Shown here in pieces: positions 5,615-11,521 of a stretch of 11,660 nucleotides of DNA. Source of the stretch: Chlorobiales bacterium (GTDB taxonomy: Bacteria > Bacteroidota > Chlorobiia > Chlorobiales > Chlorobiaceae); NCBI GenBank assembly GCA_022360275.1, contig JAKSDC010000214.1, positions 1 to 11,660 of the forward strand, written 5' to 3'. Numbering within the stretch: position 1 is the first letter of the stretch; every line of letters begins with the position of its first letter. Made by a program: the position numbers and the translations under genes. Below the pieces are notes generated by a model that was not told the DNA's origin, searched no databases, and was given only the letters and a program-made list of their open reading frames with translations.

Positions 5615-6055
5615 TCAATGACCTTGCGGGGTATTCTCTTTCCTGATTCTGAACTTGTGACCTTCAAACAATCTGAAAGCGGCCGGTGAGACTTCATCGA
5701 GGGAGACGTCGATTGTTGTGATATCCTCCGGCGCAGAGCCTTCCCACCTGTCCAGCAAGTCGACCTGATGGCCTGAGGTCAAGAGGGAGTCGAGGACGGC
5801 GTAGAGTTCTTTTGTCGCATCGAGCTCATCCTGTTCCTCTTTATACCAGTCAACGGGTTCGGAGAACCCCAGTTCTAAAGAGGATGGATGCTGGTGCCGA
5901 AAGGTACAACTGCAGGATGATTTTGAACCAACGAACCACTGAAAGGGGTGATCAAGCAGAGCAATGCATGGATCGGAGAGCGGTTCGGCTACCTTCTCGA
6001 ACCGAACGAGATCGCTGTTGCGCTGGGAGAGGTCCTCCCTGCTGTCAGTTGAAAT
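5615..6055 (-). pseudogene. Frameshifted gene for a CxC-motif protein of unknown function
   Basis: The minus strand is open from 6055 (after a TAA at 6058-6056) and reads VRFEKVAEPLSDPC, then DHPFQWFVGSKSSCSCTFRH, and stops at TAG 5877-5875. From about 5890 the next frame carries LELGFSEPVDWYKEEQDELD, then ATKELYAVLDSLLTSGHQVD, then GHKFRIRKENTPQGH, to TGA 5617-5615. Both parts look protein-like, and a one-base shift near 5876-5890 joins them into about 145 residues. No ATG, GTG or TTG starts the first part (the first codon is ATT), although GGGAGG lies nearby. The WFVGS-CSC-FRH block could be a metal or iron-sulfur ligand set, but I cannot name the family. A truncated relative of the 3' end lies at 4797-4895. 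Confidence 0.65.
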
Positions 6056-6133
6056 TTAGACACCGTAACACATAATCTCTCAGACCAGACGTTTGTTTTG
6101 AAACGGTGAAAAGGAGATTGAAGGGTTTCGACT

Positions 6134-6532
6134 TCAATCGCATACTTTGCCAGCCTGGTGGCACACGAGCACCTCGTCTACTTCAGCGCTCGCCATCAGC
6201 TCAAGGGCCAGGGCACTATCAAAACCGCAATCCTGTCGGGTTTCCACCCTCAAGAGCGGTCGCCTTATCAGATAGTTGTCTTGTATCATTTCAGCCAGGA
6301 CCTGCTCTTCGTCCCAATCTTTCGGATTGATCTCCCCGCTTTTCACTCTCGGGGCATACGGGTTGTGCCACTTCTCAAGAGGCAGGTTCTGAAAAAAGGA
6401 CCGCAGCTTCTCTTTGGTCCAGTCTTCTTCAAATATGTTCCTCACAGTTACCGTATGGTTCTTGCTGCGGAGCATCTCCACCTGCTTAATGTTATTCTTG
6501 CACTCCGGCTTAACGTAGATTATAGCTTCCAT
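6134..6532 (-). CDS. ArsC/Spx-like thioredoxin-fold protein, nitrogenase-associated (NifO) type (132 aa)
   Basis: The protein begins MEAIIYVKPECKNN with Cys11 in a P-x-C-x-N-N setting, as in the ArsC/Spx/nitrogenase-associated group. The middle carries WHNPYAPRVKSGEINPKDWD, and the C-terminal part has DNYLIRRPLLRVETRQDCGF, where the I-R-R-P-L strand is the family hallmark (cis-Pro). This matches the NifO-like branch better than true arsenate reductases. No nif or ars genes are in the window, so its role here is open: perhaps thiol redox chemistry or regulation. ATG 6532 has GAGGGAG about 8 nt upstream. It lies between a methyltransferase upstream and the CxC gene downstream, all on the same strand, without attC sites. 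Confidence 0.82.
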   Translation of the reverse strand: MEAIIYVKPECKNNIKQVEMLRSKNHTVTVRNIFEEDWTKEKLRSFFQNLPLEKWHNPYAPRVKSGEINPKDWDEEQVLAEMIQDNYLIRRPLLRVETRQDCGFDSALALELMASAEVDEVLVCHQAGKVCD

Positions 6533-6616
6533 TATTAACTCTCCCTCTTGTTTTGCTTAAATAATTTTTCAATTTATGACTTTTTACCATAATAAAGAAA
6601 GTACGTGAGGATTTCG

Positions 6617-6634
6617 ATCCCGACTTGTCGGGAT
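6617..6634. repeat. 18-bp palindrome ATCCCGACTTGTCGGGAT
   Basis: This is a perfect inverted repeat with 8-bp arms and a TT loop, between the third methyltransferase and the ArsC-like gene. It has no long T run on either strand, so it is not a typical terminator. Its form is that of a dispersed REP-like palindrome; only one copy is present in this window. Confidence 0.5.
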
Positions 6635-6676
6635 AACGAAGTAATCATGACGCGGAATAAAGTAATCGAGGTGTCC

Positions 6677-7555
6677 CTATGGTTTTTCAGCATAAGAAAG
6701 AACATAATCCAGCCCGGCATAGACGCTGTCAGCGGAACGATTGAACGCTGTTTGCGCCAGCATCTTTGCAAGCGGAGGCAGCTTGTCGACAAAGGTCCGT
6801 TCTCTTGACAGATACTCATGAAGAGGGGTATAGACATCGTCACGTATCGATTCAATATCAATGTTGGCAAACCCGGCTTTGGAGAGTTTGTCGTTATAGA
6901 CCGGGATCAGATAGTAGTTATCCTGTGGAATATTGAATTTCCCTGCCACAAGGTTCCATGAAATCCACTGCTCTATTCGCCTGAAAGGATTATCGGAGTT
7001 TTTCATGGGTAAAATGTCCGCTGTCACAAGCCTCCCGCCCGGACGCAGAACGCGGAACGCTTCCCGGAAAAAATCCTCACGGCTTCTGTAGTGGAAAGCG
7101 CTTTCCACGGAAACGACCAGATCAACGGATTCATTTTCAATCGGCATTTCTGTTGCCGAACCTTCACGTAAATCAATTGATTTCTCCAGTCCTGCATCGG
7201 CAACATTCTTTCGGGCTCTTCCAACCTGGGATTTCGTAATATTCAGCCCGATAATTTTGTCGGGCTTCATGTTCCTCGCCCAGAGGATGTCCTGATCGCC
7301 AAAACCATACCCGCAATCCAATACGGTATCGCCTGGACCCATGGCGCCTCTTTTTGCCACAAGAAGCACAAGCTCTTCACTGGCTTCATCAATTGTATCC
7401 ACATCCCGCCAATAGCCAAGATTCAGATATAAAGCATTCTCGGTTAGAGAAGTGGTGCCGATCAAATCATAGACTTCCGTTGTCTTCAATCCATGGAATG
7501 GATTGAAAAGCCAATTCACATATGCAAAAAAACGACCTATTGTGTTGTCTGACAT
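6677..7555 (-). CDS. Class I SAM-dependent methyltransferase, tocopherol/EryG-like group (292 aa)
   Basis: The N-terminal segment TENALYLNLGYWRDVDTIDE (about 38-57) and motif I VLDCGYGFGDQD (78-89) are typical of the small-molecule methyltransferase group that includes tocopherol, sarcosine/glycine and macrolide O-methyltransferases. IIGLNITKSQVGRARKNV (101-118) covers motif II, SVESAFHYRSREDFFREAFR (149-168) the acceptor loop, and VLRPGGRLVTADILP the post-III strand. The first Gly of the usual GCG is preceded by Cys and followed by Tyr (C-G-Y-G-F-G), a small variation. The C-terminal 100 residues (FVDKLPPLAKMLAQTAFNRS) are extra helices common in this group. ATG 7555 has no strong ribosome-binding site. 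Upstream lie a palindrome at 7686-7702 and a decayed attC. Confidence 0.88.
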   Translation of the reverse strand: MSDNTIGRFFAYVNWLFNPFHGLKTTEVYDLIGTTSLTENALYLNLGYWRDVDTIDEASEELVLLVAKRGAMGPGDTVLDCGYGFGDQDILWARNMKPDKIIGLNITKSQVGRARKNVADAGLEKSIDLREGSATEMPIENESVDLVVSVESAFHYRSREDFFREAFRVLRPGGRLVTADILPMKNSDNPFRRIEQWISWNLVAGKFNIPQDNYYLIPVYNDKLSKAGFANIDIESIRDDVYTPLHEYLSRERTFVDKLPPLAKMLAQTAFNRSADSVYAGLDYVLSYAEKP

Positions 7556-7685
7556 GGTGATTATCTGTTTTCCGCTGAAGACACTCGATGTTTACCGTCC
7601 GCCGACAAGCATCTTAACCGCTGAACGCCCTTGAATGTTCGGATGTAGATCGTTCTTGTTGCAAACAGGGTGTTTTCAGATGTCC

Positions 7686-7702
7686 ATACATACTGTATGT
7701 AT
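7686..7702. promoter_or_regulatory. Perfect 17-bp inverted repeat, possible operator
   Basis: ATACATAC-T-GTATGTAT has 8-bp arms and a one-base centre, a size suited to a dimeric repressor. It lies 131 nt upstream of the methyltransferase start at 7555 and just outside the decayed attC. No regulator gene is in the window; the role is a guess. Confidence 0.35.
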
Positions 7703-7708
7703 CAGACG

Positions 7709-7795
7709 ATGTAATTCAGGCAGAAGCTTAAAGCTAAGCTCTGCCGCGAGAAAAACCGCACCGCGGTTTTTTTCGGCTGCAGTGCCTTGTTATGC
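7709..7795 (-). other. attC: Decayed attC site closing the SDR cassette
   Basis: On the minus strand R" is GCATAAC (7795-7789), the exact complement of the cassette start GTTATGC at 8742-8736, and it is followed by AAGGCA as in other sites here. The interior folds into two hairpins, AAAAACCGC-GGT-GCGGTTTTT and GCAGAGCTTA-GCT-TTAAGCTTCTGC. The far arm TGCCT pairs with AGGCA, but the R' position reads ATTACAT (7715-7709) instead of GTTATGY, so this site may no longer recombine. The first hairpin, ending in TTTTT, may also work as a terminator for the SDR gene. Confidence 0.6.
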
Positions 7796-7868
7796 CGGGA
7801 CATCGTGTTTTTTCGACACAACACCGTTTCTACAATGAGCAGGCCCTTCACTATTGTTGTGGAGTTTC

Positions 7869-8693
7869 CTACTTGATCGTTTGGCCCGGCAAAATTCTGT
7901 CCAGCACGCCGTATCCGAGGAACCGTTTCGCGATGATTGCGAACTTTGCGTCCGGGTTGGGGTGGTATCTCCGCTTGGGTTTTGGTGATGTAGCTGCATG
8001 CAGGACGACTTTTGCGATGGTATCAGGTGACGCACCGTTATCGATCCCTTTTCCCCACTTCTCTCGAAATACTTTCATCTGTTCGGCATAGGCAGCTGCG
8101 TCAGGGTGCTTCTCGGCCTTGTCAAGATAGGGAAAGCTCGCATTGTCGATGTCAGTGTCGATATATCCCGGTTCGATAAGAGAAACATGGATGCCGAACT
8201 CCTTGACCTCCATTCGTAAGCCATCGGCCAGCCCCTGTTGGGCATGCTTGGTGGCAGGGTACCACGCCATGCCCGGCGCTGAAACATGCCCTGCAGCTGA
8301 GGAACAGATGATGATGCGGCCTGAACCTTGCTTCCTCATGTGGGGCAGCACTGCAGCGACCGCCCGGCCGCACCCAACCACATTAACATCGAACTGGTAG
8401 GCCACGTCCTTCGGAGAATGCAACTCAACCGGCCCAAGCAAACAGAACCCGGCGTTGGCGAACAGGACGTCGATTCTGCCTTCATCCGCTATGATGGCAT
8501 CCACGACATTCAGGATGTCCTCATCCTTCGTGACATCGCAGCGCATTACCTTGGCGCCCATTTCCTGGAGGTCTTGCATGAGCTCGACCCTCCTCGCGGT
8601 CGCATACACGGTAAATCCATTCTGAAGCATCAACTTCGCGCTGGCATGCCCGATACCGGTGGATGCGCCGGTGATAAAAGCTATCTTTTTCAT
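7869..8693 (-). CDS. Short-chain dehydrogenase/reductase (SDR), 274 aa
   Basis: This is a classical SDR oxidoreductase. The cofactor motif TGASTGIG is at residues 8-15, ARR at 33-35 suggests NADPH preference, D53 is in RCDVT, NAG is at 80-82, and the catalytic set is Ser131/132, Tyr145 and Lys149 (YPATK). IEPGYIDTD follows as the usual PG segment. The C-terminal tail (KPKRRYHPNPDAKFAIIAKR) matches the subgroup annotated as SDR family oxidoreductases of unknown substrate. ATG 8693 has GGAGG 5 nt upstream. The cassette starts at GTTATGC (8742-8736) at the edge of repeat copy 4. The stop is about 75 nt before the attC R". The gene is richer in GC than the AT-rich cassettes to the left, as expected for independently acquired genes. 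Confidence 0.93.
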   Translation of the reverse strand: MKKIAFITGASTGIGHASAKLMLQNGFTVYATARRVELMQDLQEMGAKVMRCDVTKDEDILNVVDAIIADEGRIDVLFANAGFCLLGPVELHSPKDVAYQFDVNVVGCGRAVAAVLPHMRKQGSGRIIICSSAAGHVSAPGMAWYPATKHAQQGLADGLRMEVKEFGIHVSLIEPGYIDTDIDNASFPYLDKAEKHPDAAAYAEQMKVFREKWGKGIDNGASPDTIAKVVLHAATSPKPKRRYHPNPDAKFAIIAKRFLGYGVLDRILPGQTIK

Positions 8694-8735
8694 TTGTCCT
8701 CCACTCTATCGGTTGCTTTCACTCTTTTCTTCGCG

Positions 8736-8820
8736 GCATAACATTACTTATTATCTGTACTACAGATTTTCTTGTCACCTCTCAACAATATACAGCATAA
8801 ACACTCTTCGCCTGACATTA
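8736..8820 (-). promoter_or_regulatory. Repeat copy 4: promoter plus GTTATGC core
   Basis: On the minus strand this reads -35 TTGAGA (8785-8780), 17 nt, -10 TAGTAC (8762-8757), 14 nt, then GTTATGC (8742-8736). It drives the SDR gene at 8693. Spacing is identical to copies 1 and 2. Homology to copies 2 and 3 continues upstream to about 8860 (GTCTACCTGATCACAGACTG on the plus strand is the diverged equivalent). Confidence 0.78.
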
Positions 8821-8959
8821 ACTGTTGCGTCTACCTGATCACAGACTGGTTTTATTTATTACTGAATAGTGTGGAACCAATTTTAACTTGAACCAGTGGA
8901 AGGCACTGGCTTGATAATCGTTTGCAGAATAAATCGAATTGTTCTGTTTTCCACGACTT

Positions 8960-9160
8960 TCAGCCGTTGACTTGCATGTTCTTTTTCTCGAGCTTGTTGA
9001 ATTGGCCTTTGGTGATGAAAATCCTGTGATGCGTCGGATTTTCCGGGTCTTGCATGACGATCCTGTTCCGCTGGTCGTAGTTCCACCCAACGACCTTCAG
9101 TGTGGCCAGGTCTATATCGACGAAGTATCTTGTCTCCTTGTCTTCTCGCTGTCGCCCCAT
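8960..9160 (-). CDS. Hypothetical 66-aa protein
   Basis: The product starts MGRQREDKETRYFVDIDL and ends EKKNMQVNG; it is highly charged and has no membrane segment or Cys. ATG 9160 has a strong AAGGAGGAG 6 nt upstream, the best ribosome-binding site in the area, so I take it as a real gene. The pattern YFVDIDLATLKVVGWNYDQR, then HHRIFITKGQFNKLEKK, suggests a small alpha/beta fold with alternating strands. I do not recognise the family. It lies between repeat copies 5 and 4 in the same orientation, each supplying a promoter, so it forms its own unit. Other frames over this segment (8839-9260) lack such a signal. Confidence 0.62.
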   Translation of the reverse strand: MGRQREDKETRYFVDIDLATLKVVGWNYDQRNRIVMQDPENPTHHRIFITKGQFNKLEKKNMQVNG

Positions 9161-9199
9161 CTTTTCTCCTCCTTACGATATGGCTGCACACCTTCACTG

Positions 9200-9265
9200 A
9201 AACAAAGCATTGTGTTATTTCCTTGTCACATGCAACACGATGCAGCATAAACATTTTCACCTGTT
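9200..9265 (-). promoter_or_regulatory. Repeat copy 5: degenerate promoter copy
   Basis: On the minus strand GTTTATGCTGCATCGTGTTG, followed by CATGTGACAAGGAAAT, aligns with copies 2-4. The -35 is TTGCAT (9235-9230); the -10 position (CAATGC, 9212-9207) is poor, and there is no GTT core. It lies 40 nt upstream of the 66-aa gene. Similarity continues upstream to about 9290. Confidence 0.55.
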
Positions 9266-9328
9266 CAAATCTTCTGCTTTGAACATATTTTGAGGTTTAA
9301 GGCAGTTTAAGATTCACTATGCTCGTTC

Positions 9329-9703
9329 TCAAAGCTGCTGGACAATATCGAGAACCATTCCGGAAGGGTCTTTAACCATAAAATGCCTCTGCCCCCATTC
9401 TTCGTCCTTCAGATCATATGCAATATCAGCCCCGAGTTCCTTGATTCTTGCATACTCTTTTTCAGCATCATCGACTTCAAACGAGAGCACGACGCCATTT
9501 CCGGAATAAGAGCCATGCAGAAAACCGGGTTGATTCTGGAGGTCCGGCAACATGAATGCCAATTCTATACCGGATGCATGCTTGAGCTGGATATACCAGT
9601 CGGCCTCAAAAATGACTTCAAAATCGAAGAACTTCAGATAGTAATCTCTACACAGTTTAATCTCGTTCGTTATGGTGATTGGAAACAGGCTTTTCGCCTT
9701 CAT
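9329..9703 (-). CDS. VOC-family (glyoxalase/bleomycin-resistance fold) protein, 124 aa
   Basis: This is a single VOC unit pair: residues about 5-55 form the first beta-alpha-beta-beta-beta module (DYYLKFFDFEVIFEADWYIQ, then GIELAFML), and about 70-124 form the second (VVLSFEVDDAEKEYARIKEL, then RHFMVKDPSGMVLDIV). H106 of the WGQRHFMVKDP segment and E49 of IELAF fit the positions of possible metal or substrate ligands. Proteins of this size bind small hydrophobic compounds or are metal-dependent isomerases and dioxygenases; the substrate is unknown. ATG 9703 has AGAGGG 8 nt upstream. The gene follows the GyrI-like gene by 106 nt on the same strand. Confidence 0.87.
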   Translation of the reverse strand: MKAKSLFPITITNEIKLCRDYYLKFFDFEVIFEADWYIQLKHASGIELAFMLPDLQNQPGFLHGSYSGNGVVLSFEVDDAEKEYARIKELGADIAYDLKDEEWGQRHFMVKDPSGMVLDIVQQL

Positions 9704-9809
9704 GGTATGTCCCTCTGATTGAGATGGTTAGAATGACGCTCTAGAAATCGAGTGAAGAAAGAGTTGCTGAGTTTTTGAACTGTTTGGGCTCACGAATTGA
9801 CACGATCTC

Positions 9810-10421
9810 TCACGAATACGGCTGCCGGATGACGGTTTTCCATTTTGCCGGATCGGCGCGGCGGATGTCACTGAGATAAATCTCATGGTGTTTGCCCCTG
9901 CGCTCTTTACCGCTCTCTTCAATAAACGCATGCACCTTTTCTATCGTCGGCCCTTCTTCTGAAAACGGTCCGATATGCATGATTTGCGCTGCTTCCCCTT
10001 CTTCAAACGATTCAAAACGGAGTTTCGGCAGCGATACCGGATTCTTTTTAGTTCGGACTTTTTCAATTGCATCTTCAACCATAGCCTGGGAAATAAACTC
10101 CGGCTGCATGATCATCAACCTCCATTTCCAGGACTCCTTACAACCGACCGAGAATGTCGACATGTCGTCCGTCCACCAAAGCCCTTCAAGCGGCATTACG
10201 CCATAGTCGATCGCCATGTCCCCCTTTTTCACCATGAACTTCAGTGCATACGAAATCGAATACAACGCTTCAATTGCATCCCGGAATTCCTGAGAAGTAT
10301 TGGGATCACCTTGTCCGTCGACCATCAGAAAATTCATTCCTGGAACCGTCACTCTTTCCACGCTTTTCACCGACGGCTTGTAAAGGTTTTTCAGCTCTTT
10401 TTTGAAATCAATTTTTTTCAT
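9810..10421 (-). CDS. GyrI-like small-molecule-binding domain protein (203 aa)
   Basis: The protein starts MKKIDFKKELKNLYKPSVKS and has VPGMNFLMVDGQGDPNTSQE (27-46), SYALKFMVKK, MPLEGLWWTDD (76-86), and HIGPFSEEGPTIEKVHAFIE near the C-terminus, all hallmarks of stand-alone GyrI-like (SbmC/SHS2-fold) proteins. These bind hydrophobic small molecules; some members hydrolyse xenobiotic adducts. There is no DNA-binding domain. I start at ATG 10421 rather than the upstream TTG at 10436, because the former gives the family's usual N-terminus. The gene begins 11 nt after the stop of the MDR gene (10435-10433), so the two are very probably co-transcribed. Confidence 0.9.
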   Translation of the reverse strand: MKKIDFKKELKNLYKPSVKSVERVTVPGMNFLMVDGQGDPNTSQEFRDAIEALYSISYALKFMVKKGDMAIDYGVMPLEGLWWTDDMSTFSVGCKESWKWRLMIMQPEFISQAMVEDAIEKVRTKKNPVSLPKLRFESFEEGEAAQIMHIGPFSEEGPTIEKVHAFIEESGKERRGKHHEIYLSDIRRADPAKWKTVIRQPYS

Positions 10422-10432
10422 GTTCGAACCAT

Positions 10433-11401
10433 TCAAATCGTGATAACAATTTTCCCGGCAGCATGGCCTGATTCATAGTATCTATACACTTCACGTATCT
10501 GTTCAAGCGGAAACGCTTTTGTAATGGTTGGCTTTATCGCTCCTTCCTCAGCCATTTGTTTAACCTCCAGCAGCGACTGGTTGTCCGCCATGTACATGAG
10601 CATTGTAAACTTCTGGCGACTGAACAGATAGAGGAACGGACCGGTGATAAAAGCATTACTGAACTGTTTCATACTACCACCAATATTCACATAGATGCCG
10701 GTCCGGGTCAGCTTTTTTTTGAAATCGGACATGGAATGTGTCCCGGCAATCCCCGCGACCAAATCATATTTTGTATCGTTGCCTGTGAAATCTTCAATAA
10801 TTTTATAGTCAATGATATGGTCGGCACCCATGGATCGGACAAACCCGGCTTTATTCCCTGAGCAAACTGCTGTTACCTCCGCGCCGTATGATTTTGCGAT
10901 CTGTACGGCAAACGGTCCGACGCTGCCGGTAGATCCGACTATCAGCACGCTTTGCCCAGACTGAATACTGCCTTTTTTCAACCCGGCCAGAGCAGTACAA
11001 GCAGCCAACGGCAGGGTTGCTGTTTCTTCATAAGAAAGGTTGGCGGGTTTGGGGACAACAGCATTGCTTTTGACCGTAACATATTCCGCAAATGCTCCAA
11101 AGCCGGATTCGGCTGCATCACCCATAACTTCATCGCCTGGATTGAATCCGGTTACCTGCCTTCCGACCTTCTCTACAACACCTGAAACGTCCCCTCCGGG
11201 AATATGGTTCTTTGGTGAACCGAAACCGGTGAATGCCCTTATTAAAAAAGGCTCGCCTTTGACGTGCCCCACATTTCCAAAGTTAAGCGATGAAGCGTGG
11301 TTTCTGACCAGCACTTCATTATCCGCCGGCTCAGGTATGGGTTGGGCCTTGACCTTTAGCTGCTCGATAGAGCCGTAGTTTTCAAAGTACGCTGCTTTCA
11401 T
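10433..11401 (-). CDS. Zinc-independent MDR oxidoreductase, quinone-reductase-like (322 aa)
   Basis: This is a medium-chain dehydrogenase/reductase. The GroES-like N-terminal domain is at residues 1-120 (VLVRNHASSLNFGNVGH, then HIPGGDVSGVVEKVG, then FNPGDEVMG). The Rossmann domain has the cofactor loop VGSTGSVGPFAVQIAKSYGA (155-174) and a C-terminal AAGKIVI segment. The Cys/His/Asp ligands of zinc alcohol dehydrogenases are absent, so it belongs to the quinone oxidoreductase/NAD(P)-dependent reductase branch. GADHIIDYKIIEDF is the usual substrate-pocket region. ATG 11401 gives the canonical MKAAYFENYG start, although the ribosome-binding site is weak. It is the first gene of a probable minus-strand unit with the GyrI-like and VOC genes, isolated from the PIN-domain gene by a terminator. 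Confidence 0.93.
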   Translation of the reverse strand: MKAAYFENYGSIEQLKVKAQPIPEPADNEVLVRNHASSLNFGNVGHVKGEPFLIRAFTGFGSPKNHIPGGDVSGVVEKVGRQVTGFNPGDEVMGDAAESGFGAFAEYVTVKSNAVVPKPANLSYEETATLPLAACTALAGLKKGSIQSGQSVLIVGSTGSVGPFAVQIAKSYGAEVTAVCSGNKAGFVRSMGADHIIDYKIIEDFTGNDTKYDLVAGIAGTHSMSDFKKKLTRTGIYVNIGGSMKQFSNAFITGPFLYLFSRQKFTMLMYMADNQSLLEVKQMAEEGAIKPTITKAFPLEQIREVYRYYESGHAAGKIVITI

Positions 11402-11446
11402 CGGTTTGGAGAATTATCGGTTGCTGATAACCAATGAAATAAAACT

Positions 11447-11479
11447 AAAAAAGCTCCCGAAAAACCGGGAGCTTTTTTT
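11447..11479. terminator. Bidirectional rho-independent terminator
   Basis: The stem AAAAAAGCTCCCG / CGGGAGCTTTTTT (11447-11459 with 11466-11478) has a 6-nt loop and T runs on both strands. It lies between the PIN-domain gene (ending at 11522) and the MDR gene (starting at 11401), both on the minus strand, so it should end the PIN transcript. Confidence 0.88.
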
Positions 11480-11521
11480 GATGCGGAGAGAGAGGGAGCA
11501 AAGATTCATTCTACCAGCTCG

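Noticed and set aside
5812..6330. Plus-strand open frames rich in R, P and C
   Set aside because: They are antisense to the CxC gene and the ArsC-like gene, lack ribosome-binding sites and have no domain signature.
8839..9260. Longer minus-strand frames of 83 and 125 codons overlapping the 66-aa gene
   Set aside because: They run through the promoter repeat or lack a Shine-Dalgarno sequence; the 66-aa frame has a strong one and better composition.
9755..9790. GTTGCTGAGTTTTTGAACTG as a fourth 8-bp-period repeat
   Set aside because: Only partial similarity to TGTTGAAC; units are not in register and no exact 14-mer is present.
11402..11435. GTTATCAGCAACCGATAAT upstream of the MDR gene as a cassette start
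   Set aside because: It has a GTTATCA core-like heptamer and shares an 11-mer with the SDR leader, but no attC with a complementary R" follows the MDR, GyrI-like or VOC genes.
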